Notes under the pieces: generated by a model
The model's input: the letters and a program-made list of their open reading frames with translations, nothing else
Databases searched by the model: none
What the model was told of the DNA's origin: nothing
Position numbers and translations under genes: made by a program
From: Pseudomonas capeferrum
GTDB lineage: Bacteria; Pseudomonadota; Gammaproteobacteria; Pseudomonadales; Pseudomonadaceae
Direction of reading: 5' to 3'
Assembly (NCBI RefSeq): GCF_013523055.1
Contig: NZ_JAAMQM010000030.1
Span: forward strand, 1-62,764
DNA length: 62,764 nucleotides
Part shown: piece by piece, positions 8,855-17,925 of the stretch
How positions within the stretch are numbered: position 1 is the stretch's first letter
Layout of the letters: each line of letters opens with the position of its first letter

Positions 8855-10996
8855 ATGCTCGAACAGGCTCAGCGCGTCCTCAAGGATATCTTTGGCTACG
8901 ACAGTTTCCGGGGGCGCCAGGCTGCGATCATCGAATGTGTGGCCAACGGTGGCGATGCATTGGTATTGATGCCCACGGGCGGCGGCAAGTCGCTGTGTTT
9001 CCAGGTGCCCGGCCTGCTGCGCCAAGGGCTGACGGTAGTGGTTTCCCCGCTGATCGCGCTGATGGACGACCAGGTCGCCACCCTCGATGAATTGGGCGTC
9101 GCGGCTGCCGCGCTCAACTCGACCCTCAGCAACGAACAGCAGCGCGAACTGGCCGGGCGCCTGCGCCGCGGTGAGGTGAAGATGCTCTACCTGGCGCCCG
9201 AGCGCCTGGTGCAACCGCGTATGCTGGACTTCCTGCGGACCCTGGACATCGCCCTGTTCGCCATCGATGAAGCCCACTGCGTTTCGCAGTGGGGGCACGA
9301 CTTCCGTCCCGAGTACCTGCAGCTGGGCCAGCTTGCCGAGCTGTTCCCGCAGGTGCCACGCATCGCCCTGACCGCAACGGCCGACATGCGGACCCGCGAG
9401 GAGATCGTCCAGCGCCTGCACCTGCAGGGCGCCGAACGCTTCCTGTCGAGCTTCGACCGGCCGAACATCTTCTATCGCATCGTGCCCAAGGAACAGCCGC
9501 GCAAGCAATTGCTGGCATTCCTGGCCGAGCGTCGAGGCAACGCCGGCATCGTCTACTGCCTGTCGCGCAAGAAGGTCGACGAGACCGCCGCCTTCCTCTG
9601 CGCACAGGGTTTTCCGGCATTGCCCTATCACGCCGGGCTGGCCGCTGAAACCCGTGCCGCCAACCAGCACCGCTTCCTCAACGAGGAAGGCTTGATCATG
9701 GTCGCGACCATCGCCTTCGGCATGGGCATCGACAAACCCAACGTTCGCTACGTTGCCCACCTCGACCTGCCCAAGTCGCTCGAAGCCTATTACCAGGAGA
9801 CGGGTCGTGGGGGCCGTGACGGCCTGCCTGCCGATGCCTGGATGGCCTACGGCCTGCAGGACATGGTGATGCTCAAGCAGATGCTGCAGAACTCGGAGGG
9901 CGACGAGCGTCACAAGCGTGTGGAACAGCACAAGCTCGATGCCATGCTAGCCTTGTGCGAAGAGACCCGCTGCCGGCGACAGTCGCTGCTGGCCTACTTC
10001 GACGAGGTCCTCGAGCAGCCGTGCGGTCATTGTGACAACTGTGTCGATCAGGTCCAGACCTGGGATGCCACCGAACCCGCGCGACAGGCCCTGTCGGCCA
10101 TCTATCGCACCGGCCAGCGCTATGGCGTGGGTCACCTGATCGATGTGCTGCTCGGCAAGGACACCGACAAGGTGCGCAACTTCGGCCATCAGAAGCTTGC
10201 CGTGTTCGGTGTCGGCAAGGCCCTGAGCGAGAGCGAGTGGCGTTCCCTGTTCCGGCAATTGGTGGCGCGCGGGCTGGTGGATATCGACCTTGAGGGCTAT
10301 GGCGGCTTGCGCCTGTCCGGCAGCTGTCGACCGCTGCTGCGTGGCGAGGTCAACCTGCAGCTGCGTCGCGACCTCAAGCCGCAGACCACGGCCAGATCCT
10401 CTGGCAGTGGCGGCAGCCCGGCGAGCCAACTGGTGCGTGGCGACGAGCGCGAACAGTGGGATGCCCTGCGCGCCCTGCGTCGCAAGCTGGCCGAAGAGCA
10501 TAGCGTGCCGCCTTACGTGATCTTCCCCGACTCGACCCTGCTGGAGATGCTTCGCAGCCAGCCGACCAGCCTCAGCGAGATGGCCACGGTCGGTGGTGTT
10601 GGCGCGCGCAAGCTGGAGCGCTATGGCCAGGCCTTCCTCGAAGTGCTCAATGGCGGTGCGACGGACGAAGCGCCCAAGGCGGTGGTCGACATTCGCCACG
10701 AACTGGTCAGCCTGGCCCGCGCCGGCATGACGCCGCTGCAGATCGCCGGCCAACTCAAATGCAGCGAGAAGAACGTCTACAGCCTGTTGGCGGAATCGTT
10801 GGGCCGTCAGGAGCTGAGCCTGGATCAGGCGCTGGATCTGCCCGAAGACCTGATGATGGAAATACAGGACGCTTTCCTCGACGGCGAAGGCGAGTTGCCG
10901 CCCGTTTCGGCAATCAGCGAACAATTCGCCCAGCGGGTACCAGAAGGGGTGTTGTATTGCATACGCGCGGCACTGGCGGCGGAGTTCGAGCTCTAG
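8855..10996 (+). CDS. recQ: ATP-dependent DNA helicase RecQ
   Basis: 713 residues. The ATG at 8855 has a GGAG box 6 bases upstream and begins MLEQAQRVLKDIFGY, the family start; the longer frame from 8798 (GTG) has no support. Motifs: Walker A PTGGGKSL, DEAH box IDEAHC, motif VI QETGRGGRDG, the zinc-binding cysteine cluster ending CGHCDNC, an RQC winged helix, and an HRDC domain near residues 525-605. A C-terminal tail with a helix-turn-helix-like IAGQLKCSEKNVYSLL follows. RecQ unwinds DNA 3' to 5' in RecF-pathway recombination and stalled-fork repair. A MarR regulator follows on the same strand. Confidence 0.97.
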   Translation: MLEQAQRVLKDIFGYDSFRGRQAAIIECVANGGDALVLMPTGGGKSLCFQVPGLLRQGLTVVVSPLIALMDDQVATLDELGVAAAALNSTLSNEQQRELAGRLRRGEVKMLYLAPERLVQPRMLDFLRTLDIALFAIDEAHCVSQWGHDFRPEYLQLGQLAELFPQVPRIALTATADMRTREEIVQRLHLQGAERFLSSFDRPNIFYRIVPKEQPRKQLLAFLAERRGNAGIVYCLSRKKVDETAAFLCAQGFPALPYHAGLAAETRAANQHRFLNEEGLIMVATIAFGMGIDKPNVRYVAHLDLPKSLEAYYQETGRGGRDGLPADAWMAYGLQDMVMLKQMLQNSEGDERHKRVEQHKLDAMLALCEETRCRRQSLLAYFDEVLEQPCGHCDNCVDQVQTWDATEPARQALSAIYRTGQRYGVGHLIDVLLGKDTDKVRNFGHQKLAVFGVGKALSESEWRSLFRQLVARGLVDIDLEGYGGLRLSGSCRPLLRGEVNLQLRRDLKPQTTARSSGSGGSPASQLVRGDEREQWDALRALRRKLAEEHSVPPYVIFPDSTLLEMLRSQPTSLSEMATVGGVGARKLERYGQAFLEVLNGGATDEAPKAVVDIRHELVSLARAGMTPLQIAGQLKCSEKNVYSLLAESLGRQELSLDQALDLPEDLMMEIQDAFLDGEGELPPVSAISEQFAQRVPEGVLYCIRAALAAEFEL

Positions 10997-11097
10997 TGAC
11001 CACGGGCCGTCGAAAGCGCCAGGACGGTCGATCTGGCAAAAATCGGTCAATCCGGAGCGCATGCCCCTTGCCTGTTGGCGAGGCTCATGGTTAGCTC

Positions 11098-11110
11098 ACT
11101 AATAATTAGT
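11098..11110. promoter_or_regulatory. Palindromic operator candidate before the marR gene
   Basis: ACTAAT-A-ATTAGT is a perfect inverted repeat with 6-bp arms around one base, ending 19 bp before the ATG at 11130. AT-rich palindromes of this size and position are typical MarR/SlyA binding sites, so autorepression is likely. The binding protein itself is inferred. Confidence 0.5.
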
Positions 11111-11129
11111 TTCATTGATCGAGTTGTTT

Positions 11130-11567
11130 ATGCCTGTGACCGACAATCAACACCGCTTCGGCATGCAATTGGCCCAGATGTCTCGAGGCTGGCGTGCTGA
11201 GCTGGATCGCCGCCTGGCCGGGCTCAACCTGTCCCAGGCGCGCTGGCTGGTGCTGTTGCACCTGGCCTGTTTCGAGGAAGCACCGACCCAACGTGATCTG
11301 GCACAGAGCGTGGCGGTGGAAGGACCGACCTTGGCTCGCCTGTTGGACAGCCTGGAAGCCCAGGGCCTGGTCAGTCGCCAGCCGGTGCCGGAAGATCGCC
11401 GGGCCAAGAAAATCCTGCTCTGTCCGTCGGCCAGGCCGCTGATCGAGCAGATCGAAACCATTGCCAACTCCTTGCGCATCGAGCTCTTCTCGGGGGTCGA
11501 CGAAGCTGACCTGGAGATCTGCATGCGCGTGCACGCGAAGATCCTGGCCAACCTGGAAAAGACTTGA
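11130..11567 (+). CDS. MarR-family transcriptional regulator (SlyA-like)
   Basis: 145 residues from the ATG at 11130; a TTG start at 11115 in the same frame is less likely. The winged-helix core is clear: recognition region QRDLAQSVAVEGPTLARLLD followed by wing VSRQPVPEDRRAKKILL, flanked by dimerisation helices. The N-terminal GWRAELDRRLAGLNLSQARW resembles SlyA-type members. There is no conserved reactive cysteine like that of OhrR. A palindrome sits just upstream. No transporter or efflux gene follows on the same strand, so its target is unknown; it may be co-transcribed with recQ, which ends 133 bp before. Confidence 0.85.
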   Translation: MPVTDNQHRFGMQLAQMSRGWRAELDRRLAGLNLSQARWLVLLHLACFEEAPTQRDLAQSVAVEGPTLARLLDSLEAQGLVSRQPVPEDRRAKKILLCPSARPLIEQIETIANSLRIELFSGVDEADLEICMRVHAKILANLEKT

Positions 11568-11622
11568 ACGCCTGACCTTCGGGTCCCGGCTCGGCATCGT
11601 CCGAGCGCCTTGTGCCGCGGGC

Positions 11623-13809
11623 TCAGAACGTGTGGCCGAGGTTCAAGTACACGGCTTTTTCGTGCTCGGTATTGGCGCCGTAGCTCAGGTTCAACGGACC
11701 CAGCGGCGTTTCGATCCCCAGGAAGATGCTCGCGGCATTGATGTAGCTGCTGTCGAATTCATTATCGTTGTTCCAGGCGCGGCCACGCTCCAGCGAACCG
11801 CCCAGGTAGAGCGGGAAGTCCAGCGGCAGGTAGGCGCGCGGAGTCAGGCGACGATAGTAGACCATGCGCAGCAGGCTGACGTTCTGGCCCGACACCGAGT
11901 CCTGCCGAAAGCCCGACAATTGCCGCGCCCCACCGAGCACGAAGCTCGACGTCACCACTTCCGCGTCATCGAGAGTGCGGCCATAGCGTCCGCCCAGCAC
12001 CCAGGTATCCGCGCCCCGGCTGATAGCCTTGTCCAGATTGAATTGCCACTGGCGGTAACGCTGGTCCGAGTCCAGGGCCTTGTCGTACTGGCGCAAGGTC
12101 AGGCTGATGTCTTCGCCGCTGTGAGGGAAATACAAGTTGTCGAGGGTGTCGAAGGAATACTTCAGCTCATAGAAACCTTCGTTGAAGCTCAACCGGGGCA
12201 GGTCTTGCTGGCCAATCCGCACCTCGGCCTCGCCCCAGGCCTTGCCCACTCCCAGGCGGACCTCGCCATAGGTGCCGATCTGCCGGCCCAGGTTCAGGCC
12301 GAAACCGTAGCGTTCGAGGCGATACTCGGCGACCGGGTCATTGTCCAGGGTGGCTTCTATGTTCTGCGAACCAAGTTCGAGGTAGGGGGCGACGAACCAT
12401 CGCGAGCCCGTGTCCAGGGGCTGATAGAACTCGCTGTACAACTCCTGCTGATCGCCGATCTGGGCGCGCGTCAGCCATTCCGCACCCAACCGGTTGATGC
12501 CATTGACCCGATAGCTGGCGCCCAGGTTGAAAGCACTGTCGCCGCGCATGTCGTCGGACAGGTTCAGGCCCAGACGCAGGTAATCGGTGCCTCCACGCTT
12601 GCCACGGGCGCTGATCACCAGGGTATGGTCGTCACCTTTGTGGACTATGCGATATTGCACCCGATCGAAGTAGTCCAGGCCGTACAGCGTGCCCATGTCG
12701 GTCTGCAGCCGGTCGAGCTCCAGTGGCTGGCCGATGGGCTGGCGGATGTAGTAACGGATCACGTCGTCGCCGACCTTCGAATCGTTTTCCACCTTGATGC
12801 CGGTGATCACCGGGGTGCGCTGGCGCGGTGAGCGTGCCAGCGCCAGCTCGCTGTCGCCTTCCGCCTGGCGCAGGCTCGCCAGGCGGCCATCCAGTACCCG
12901 GGTGGCGCGATAGCCTGCTTCGATCATCGCTGTGGCACGTCCGAAATCGGTGCCGCCGAAGGCCGCCAATGATGGTTGGATGAGAATGTCGTCCGGACGC
13001 AGGCTGGCCAGTTGCTCCTCCGAATTGCGCCGTGTCATCAGGGTGATCGACTGGTTGAGCACATCGACCACGGTCGCCAACTGCCTGCGGTCGCGCAGCG
13101 GTGTGCCAATATCGACGACGATCGCCAGGTCGACACCCATGTCCCTGGCCACATCCAGAGGAATATTGTCGACCATGCCGCCGTCGACCAGGAGCCGACC
13201 GTCCAGCTCGACCGGCGCGAACACCGCCGGGATCGACATGCTGGCGCGAATCACCTGGGGCAGGTGGCCGCGGCGAAATACCACTTTCTCGCCATTGGCG
13301 ATATCGGTGGCCACCGCGCGGAACGGGATCGGCAGCTTGTCGAAATCGCGCGTATCGGCCGTGTGCGCCAGCTTGCTCTCGAGCAACAGCGCCAGGTTCT
13401 GGCCCTGGATCACTCCGAGCGGCAGGCCCAGGCTGCCGTCGTCACGGAAGCTGAGCTTCTGCTTGACCAGAAAGTCGCGATCGTCCTGCTTGCGTCGGAA
13501 CGGCACGTCCCTGCGCGGCGGTGCATCGGAGAGCGCCTGTTGCCAATCGATGGTAATGGCCAGCTCCTCCAGTTCCGCGACGCTGTAGCCCGAAGCATAC
13601 AGGCCGCCGATCACCGCCCCCATGCTGGCGCCGGCGATGGCATCGATACGCACGCCTTGCTCCTCCAGTGCCTTGAGGACGCCAATGTGGGCCAGGCCGC
13701 GCGCAGCCCCGCCGGACAGCACCAGGCCGACCTTCGGTCGGGCCTGCTCGGTTGCCTGCAAGGAAAACGAAAGGAGTGCCAGCAAGAGGCAGAACAGCGG
13801 ACAATGCAT
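11623..13809 (-). CDS. plpD: PlpD-type patatin phospholipase/outer-membrane autotransporter (type Vd)
   Basis: 728 residues, the same length I recall for P. aeruginosa PlpD. The start at 13809 (MHCPLFCLLL) gives a clean signal peptide cleaved near LQA-TEQ; longer frame starts add non-signal sequence. The patatin domain shows the oxyanion loop SGGAARG (about 32-38), the nucleophile GASMG with Ser62, and the catalytic Asp in VDGGMVDN. A POTRA-like segment (about 360-430) and a C-terminal Omp85-like 16-stranded barrel ending in LNLGHTF follow. Known of the family: the lipase is displayed and released through its own barrel. It is divergent from the Rdx gene. Confidence 0.93.
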   Translation of the reverse strand: MHCPLFCLLLALLSFSLQATEQARPKVGLVLSGGAARGLAHIGVLKALEEQGVRIDAIAGASMGAVIGGLYASGYSVAELEELAITIDWQQALSDAPPRRDVPFRRKQDDRDFLVKQKLSFRDDGSLGLPLGVIQGQNLALLLESKLAHTADTRDFDKLPIPFRAVATDIANGEKVVFRRGHLPQVIRASMSIPAVFAPVELDGRLLVDGGMVDNIPLDVARDMGVDLAIVVDIGTPLRDRRQLATVVDVLNQSITLMTRRNSEEQLASLRPDDILIQPSLAAFGGTDFGRATAMIEAGYRATRVLDGRLASLRQAEGDSELALARSPRQRTPVITGIKVENDSKVGDDVIRYYIRQPIGQPLELDRLQTDMGTLYGLDYFDRVQYRIVHKGDDHTLVISARGKRGGTDYLRLGLNLSDDMRGDSAFNLGASYRVNGINRLGAEWLTRAQIGDQQELYSEFYQPLDTGSRWFVAPYLELGSQNIEATLDNDPVAEYRLERYGFGLNLGRQIGTYGEVRLGVGKAWGEAEVRIGQQDLPRLSFNEGFYELKYSFDTLDNLYFPHSGEDISLTLRQYDKALDSDQRYRQWQFNLDKAISRGADTWVLGGRYGRTLDDAEVVTSSFVLGGARQLSGFRQDSVSGQNVSLLRMVYYRRLTPRAYLPLDFPLYLGGSLERGRAWNNDNEFDSSYINAASIFLGIETPLGPLNLSYGANTEHEKAVYLNLGHTF

Positions 13810-13876
13810 CGGGTATCTCGGGCGCAGGTAAAAGACCGTTAGTATAAGCGGCCCACCCCGCTGGAGATGTGTCCCG

Positions 13877-14158
13877 ATGTCCCAAGACAAAGCGCAAATC
13901 GTCATCACTTATTGCATGCAGTGTCAGTGGCTGCTGCGGGCCGCCTGGCTGGCCCAGGAGCTGCTCAGCACCTTCGCCGACGACCTGGGACGCGTATCTC
14001 TCGAGCCCGGCACCGGTGGCGTTTTCCGCATTACCTGCGATGGTGTGCAGATCTGGGAGCGCAAGGCCGACGGCGGTTTTCCAGAGGCCAAGGTGCTCAA
14101 GCAGCGCGTGCGTGACCAGATCGACCCGCAGCGGGCGCTGGGGCATAACGACCGCTGA
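13877..14158 (+). CDS. SelT/SelW/SelH (Rdx) family redox protein, Cys form
   Basis: 93 residues: a thioredoxin-like fold with the CxxC motif CMQC in the first strand-loop (ITYCMQCQW), then GTGGVFRI and a FPEAKVLKQRVRD C-terminal helix, all typical of the Rdx family. In selenoprotein relatives the second Cys is selenocysteine; here it is an ordinary TGC/TGT cysteine and no in-frame TGA exists. The function is probably thiol redox but the substrate is unknown. It is divergent from plpD and its TGA directly abuts the stop of the convergent exporter gene. Confidence 0.85.
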   Translation: MSQDKAQIVITYCMQCQWLLRAAWLAQELLSTFADDLGRVSLEPGTGGVFRITCDGVQIWERKADGGFPEAKVLKQRVRDQIDPQRALGHNDR

Positions 14159-15049
14159 TCATGCTCCCTCGGCCGCCGCCTTGGTTTTTCCCGGCTGGCT
14201 GGCGGCCAGGCGGCTCGACAGGATGATTGCGAAGATGATCAGCGCGCCGCCAAGCAGCATGCGCACGGTCGGCGTTTCAGCGAAGACCAGCCAGGCAACG
14301 GCGATGCCGTAGACCGGTTCCATGCCAAACACCACGGCCGCGGTTCGCGCCTTGATCACCGCGAGGCTGGCGACGAACAGGCTATGGGCGACGCCGGTGC
14401 AGAAGATGCCCAGCAGCGCGATCCACAGCCAGTCCGGCGGCGCTACCGCCGACAGCCCGGAAATCGATACCGGCAGCAGGCACAGGGCAACCACCAGGTT
14501 CTGGCACAACGCGGCCTGGACGGCTGGAATGCGCCCTGAGCCTGCGCGGTTGGTCAGTGACAGCAAGGAGAACAGCAAGCCGGAAAGCAGCGCCCAGAGC
14601 AGCCCGGTAGTGGCCTCGCTGGCGAGGTCGAAGGCGGGTGTCACCAGTACCAGGCCAATACTGACCAACGCTACCAGAACGATCTCGTTGCGCCGGATGC
14701 GTTCGCGGAACAGCACACCTTCCAGAATCACGGTGAAGGCCGGAAAGCTGGCGAAGCCCAGTGTCGCGATGGCCACGCCGCCTACCTTGACAGCGACGAA
14801 GAAGCTTACCCAATGTCCCGCCAGCAGGATCCCGCCCAGCGTCAGGCGGCCCAGGTCCTGGCGACTCAACGCCTGCCAGCCGCGCCGCGCCAGGCCCGCG
14901 AACAAGCTCAGGGCGAGTACGGCGAACGCGGCGCGGCCGAAGACGATGATCGAAGGGCTGGCGCTGGCCGCCAGCTTGCCGAATACCCCGGTCAGGCCGA
15001 AGAACAGTGCGCCGATGTGCAGGGAAGCGAGGGCGGTACGGTGATTCAT
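14159..15049 (-). CDS. EamA/DMT-family inner-membrane transporter
   Basis: 296 residues with about ten hydrophobic segments arranged as two EamA repeats. Features include FFGLTGVFGKLAA in helix 1, the end-of-helix-4 pattern VAIATLGFASFPAFTVILEG and VFGMEPVYGIAVAWLVFAET in the second repeat. Members export amino acids, metabolites or toxicants; the substrate cannot be told from sequence. The stop abuts that of the convergent Rdx gene. An AraC-family remnant lies just upstream. Confidence 0.88.
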   Translation of the reverse strand: MNHRTALASLHIGALFFGLTGVFGKLAASASPSIIVFGRAAFAVLALSLFAGLARRGWQALSRQDLGRLTLGGILLAGHWVSFFVAVKVGGVAIATLGFASFPAFTVILEGVLFRERIRRNEIVLVALVSIGLVLVTPAFDLASEATTGLLWALLSGLLFSLLSLTNRAGSGRIPAVQAALCQNLVVALCLLPVSISGLSAVAPPDWLWIALLGIFCTGVAHSLFVASLAVIKARTAAVVFGMEPVYGIAVAWLVFAETPTVRMLLGGALIIFAIILSSRLAASQPGKTKAAAEGA

Positions 15050-15128
15050 GATGATCCTTGTGGCGACTGGATGACAGCCTGCCCAGTCTAGGATCTGGCC
15101 GGGTGCGTTGTCTGTCGCGATCCTTGCG

Positions 15129-15344
15129 TCATTTGTCGCCGGACTCGCGCCTTAAAACCAGGGGAGCGCTACCGAAAGCTCGCAGTACCGCCGCGCTGAA
15201 GGCGCTCTGGGAACTGTAGCCATCGTCCCGATAATGGCGCAGGGAAAGGATGGAGCCGAACGTCATGGGCGGGTCCTCACGGGGCGGGCGGGCACTTTGC
15301 GGTTGGGCGAGCATACCGGGCCGATAGTAACCGGCCTGGTCCAT
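15129..15344 (-). pseudogene. C-terminal remnant of an AraC-family regulator
   Basis: The last 35 or so residues of this 71-codon frame (GYSSQSAFSAAVLRAFGSAP, then LVLRR) match the second helix-turn-helix of AraC/XylS regulators, where a GY-x-SQSAFSRAFRRAFG-xSP-xxYRR pattern is usual. The first half (about 15267-15344) does not resemble AraC, and there is no space for the sensor domain or the first helix-turn-helix. This is best read as the decayed end of a lost gene at a deletion scar between the response regulator and the transporter. Confidence 0.6.
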
Positions 15345-15359
15345 TGCGCGCAGGCTGTA

Positions 15360-16037
15360 TCAGAGACTGTAGTAGTAGCCCCGGCTACGCAACGCCACGA
15401 TCCGCGGGCGTCCATCCGAATGCGGGCCGATCTTCTTGCGCAGATTGCTGACATGCATGTCCAGGCTGCGGTCGTACAGGGTCAGCTTGCGACCCAGGCT
15501 GATCTGCGCCAGGTCCTGCTTGTCCAACGGTTCGCCAGGCTGGCGCAGCAGGGCTTCGAGAATGCGGCTCTCCGAGAGGGTAAGGGTCATCTCGCGCTCA
15601 TCGATACTGACCACCCCGCGCGCCGGGCTGAACGCCAGGTCGCCCAGCTGCAATTGCGTGGTGGCCGCCGCTGGATGGCTGCGGCGCAGTACCGCGCGCA
15701 GGCGGGCGGTGAGTTCGCGTGGATCGCAGGGCTTGGCCAGGTAGTCGTCGGCACCGAGCTCCAGGCCGAGGATCCGGTCCAGGGGCTCGCCGCGAGCCGA
15801 CAGCATCAACACCGGCAACTCAGCATGTTCGGTACGCAACTGCTTGAGCAGTTCGAGGCCGCTGCCATCCGGCAGCATCACGTCCAGGACCACGGCCGCC
15901 GGCGCTTGCTCGGCCAGGGCCAGGCGGGCGCTTTGGCCGTCGTGGCAGGCACGCACGGTGAAACCTTCCTGGCTCAGCCAGCTGCAGAGCAGCTCGCAGA
16001 GCTCCTGGTCGTCATCAATCAGTAACAGCTCGCTCAT
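15360..16037 (-). CDS. OmpR/CpxR-type response regulator without an adjacent kinase
   Basis: 225 residues. The receiver domain has the acidic pocket IDDD, phospho-acceptor Asp52 in VLDVMLPDG, and the conserved Lys in DDYLAKP. The C-terminal winged helix includes LSLGRKLTLYDRSLDMHVSN followed by LRKKIG and RGYYYSL. The sequence and its neighbours YciI and YciB suggest the CpxR-like regulator of Pseudomonas, whose gene is usually followed by a sensor kinase; here it is followed by an AraC-family remnant and a transporter. Envelope-stress sensing is inferred. Confidence 0.9.
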   Translation of the reverse strand: MSELLLIDDDQELCELLCSWLSQEGFTVRACHDGQSARLALAEQAPAAVVLDVMLPDGSGLELLKQLRTEHAELPVLMLSARGEPLDRILGLELGADDYLAKPCDPRELTARLRAVLRRSHPAAATTQLQLGDLAFSPARGVVSIDEREMTLTLSESRILEALLRQPGEPLDKQDLAQISLGRKLTLYDRSLDMHVSNLRKKIGPHSDGRPRIVALRSRGYYYSL

Positions 16038-16086
16038 GACTCACTCGATGAAGCCTGGGCGGCGCCAAGGTGCGCGCCGCGAAAGA

Positions 16087-16386
16087 TCAGGGCAGGACTT
16101 GCTTGAAGGGTTTGACCACGACCTGCTCGTATACGCCCGCGGCAAGATACGGGTCGGCATCGGCCCAGGCCTGGGCAGCGCTCAGGGAGTCGAATTCGGC
16201 AACGATCAGGCTGCCGGTGAATCCGGCCGCGCCTGGGTCGTTGCTGTCGATGGCCGGGTGCGGACCGGCCAGGACCATTCGGCCTTCGGCCTGCAGCTGT
16301 TGCAGGCGCTCGAGGTGCGCCGGACGGGCGGCGAGGCGTTTTTCCAGGGAGTCTGCAACGTCGCTGGCGATGATTGCGTAGAGCAT
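16087..16386 (-). CDS. YciI-family protein
   Basis: 99 residues from the ATG at 16386 (MLYAIIASDV). It has the YciI ferredoxin-like fold signature: RPAHLERLQQLQAEGRMVLAG, a conserved His in the RPAH motif, GPHPAID and SLSAAQAWADADPYLAAGVY. The activity is unproven for most members, and structure suggests a His-Asp active site. It lies 1 bp after the yciB stop, so the two are one transcript. Confidence 0.9.
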   Translation of the reverse strand: MLYAIIASDVADSLEKRLAARPAHLERLQQLQAEGRMVLAGPHPAIDSNDPGAAGFTGSLIVAEFDSLSAAQAWADADPYLAAGVYEQVVVKPFKQVLP

Positions 16387-16387
16387 G

Positions 16388-16984
16388 TCATTCCTCGGGT
16401 TTGGAGGTGGAAGGATCATTGTCGTGCAGGTGGCGAGACAGATAGATGCCCTGGGCGACCATGAACAGGACGGTCATGCCCAGGCTGCCGAACACCTTGA
16501 AGTCGACCCAGAACTCCTCGAAGGTGAAGGCAACGAACAGGTTGGCGGCGCCACTGAACAGGAAGAATACGACCCACGCCACGTTCAGGCGCAACCAGAC
16601 CGGCTCCGGCAGGCTCAGTGCGTGACCCATGATGCGCTTGATCAGCACACGGTCGCCGATGAAATGGCTGGCCGCAAAGCCCAAGGCGAACAACCAGTTG
16701 ACCACCGGCGCCTTCCACTTGAGCACGGTCTCGCTATGAAACGCCAGGGTCAGGCCACCGAACACCAGGCAGGCGACCAGGGTCAGCCACTGGCCCTTTT
16801 CCAACCGGCGCTGACGAATGAACAGGGCGCCATAGACCAGCACCGAACTGGCGATCAGGACCTTGGTAGCGCTGTAGATGCCCCCCAGTTCGAAATCATG
16901 GCCCGCCAGGTCGACCATGCGCGGGTCGAGCTTGTAGACGATGAAGAACAGCAGCAGCGGGATGAAATCGACGAATTGTTTCAC
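16388..16984 (-). CDS. yciB: Inner-membrane septation protein A (YciB/IspZ)
   Basis: 198 residues starting at a GTG (16984), which gives the conserved N-terminus KQFVDFIPLLLFFIVYKL; the longer frame to 17023 adds sequence absent from the family. Five or six membrane segments are visible, with the signatures DRVLIKRIMGH and FTFEEFWVDFKVFGSLG. YciB acts in cell-envelope synthesis and interacts with elongation and division proteins. It is divergent from the PHP phosphoesterase gene and directly followed by yciI. Confidence 0.92.
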   Translation of the reverse strand: MKQFVDFIPLLLFFIVYKLDPRMVDLAGHDFELGGIYSATKVLIASSVLVYGALFIRQRRLEKGQWLTLVACLVFGGLTLAFHSETVLKWKAPVVNWLFALGFAASHFIGDRVLIKRIMGHALSLPEPVWLRLNVAWVVFFLFSGAANLFVAFTFEEFWVDFKVFGSLGMTVLFMVAQGIYLSRHLHDNDPSTSKPEE

Positions 16985-17051
16985 AATGGCAGCCAGAAGC
17001 GGGATGTGGCGGCATAATAACAAACATCAATCCCGGCGAAAGCGCTCCTCC

Positions 17052-17912
17052 ATGAATGTTGATCTGCACTGTCACAGCACGGCCTCCGATGGCGCCCTGG
17101 CGCCTTCGATCCTGGTCGCCCGCGCCCATGAGCACGGGGTGCGGACGCTCGCCCTGACCGACCATGACACCCTCGAAGGCCTTGCAGAGGCTCGCCAGGC
17201 CTGCCAGGCGCTGGGCATGCAGTGGGTCAGCGGGGTGGAATTGTCCTGCACCTGGGGGGGCGCCACCATCCATATATTGGGTTACAACTTTCCTCTCGAT
17301 GCGCCGCCGTTGCTCGAGGCCGTCGAAGCGTTGCACCGCGGTCGCTGGCTGCGCGCCGAAGAAATCGATCGGCGCCTGGCCGCCAAGGGCATGCCCGGCG
17401 CCCTCGCGGGTGCTCGGGCTGTTCAACAGGAACTGGGTGACAGCGGCAACGCACCGGCGCGGCCGCATTTTGCCGAGTTCCTGGTGCGCGCCGGTCACGT
17501 CAAGGACCGTGGCGAAGCGTTTCGCAAATGGCTGGGGGCGGGCAAATTGGGCGACGTGAAGTTGCACTGGCCGACGCTCGAGGAAACCGTCGCCACCCTG
17601 CGACGGTCGAATGCCTGGGTGAGTCTGGCGCATCCCATGCACTATGACCTGACCCGCAGCAAGCGCCGACGCCTGATCGCAGACTATATTCAAGCAGGCG
17701 GGCAGGCGCTTGAAGTGGTCAACGGGATGATGCCGGCCGAGCAGGTAGGCACCCTGTCCATACTCACCCGCGAGTTCGGTCTGCTGGCAAGTGCCGGCAG
17801 TGACTTTCATGGCCCCGGCACCTGGGGCGAGATAGGTGCCTACCGGCCAGTGCCCGAGGACCTGCCACTCCTGTGGCGCCGATTCAGCCATGAGCAGCCT
17901 ACTGCGGTTTGA
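17052..17912 (+). CDS. PHP-domain phosphoesterase (RnmE/YciV-like)
   Basis: 286 residues from ATG 17052 (MNVDLHCHST). PHP motifs: HxH in DLHCHSTASDG, LTDHDTLEG, ELSCTW and GSDFHGPG near the end. Known of the family: relatives hydrolyse 3'-phosphoadenosine 5'-phosphate and act as 5'-3' exonucleases maturing rRNA ends. It begins a five-gene run of the same direction (yciO, scpA, scpB, rluB), a conserved housekeeping neighbourhood. Confidence 0.93.
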   Translation: MNVDLHCHSTASDGALAPSILVARAHEHGVRTLALTDHDTLEGLAEARQACQALGMQWVSGVELSCTWGGATIHILGYNFPLDAPPLLEAVEALHRGRWLRAEEIDRRLAAKGMPGALAGARAVQQELGDSGNAPARPHFAEFLVRAGHVKDRGEAFRKWLGAGKLGDVKLHWPTLEETVATLRRSNAWVSLAHPMHYDLTRSKRRRLIADYIQAGGQALEVVNGMMPAEQVGTLSILTREFGLLASAGSDFHGPGTWGEIGAYRPVPEDLPLLWRRFSHEQPTAV

Positions 17913-17925
17913 ACAGGACGAGAAT

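Noticed and set aside
8789..9931. 380-codon minus-strand frame opposite recQ
   Set aside because: RecQ helicase motifs fully occupy the plus strand; the antisense protein has no recognisable domain.
11461..12831. 456-codon plus-strand frame opposite plpD
   Set aside because: PlpD on the other strand has a signal peptide, catalytic motifs and a full barrel; this frame has none.
13877..14158. Selenoprotein (SelW-type) with in-frame TGA
   Set aside because: The motif is CMQC, with a cysteine codon where selenocysteine would be; no internal TGA or SECIS is needed.
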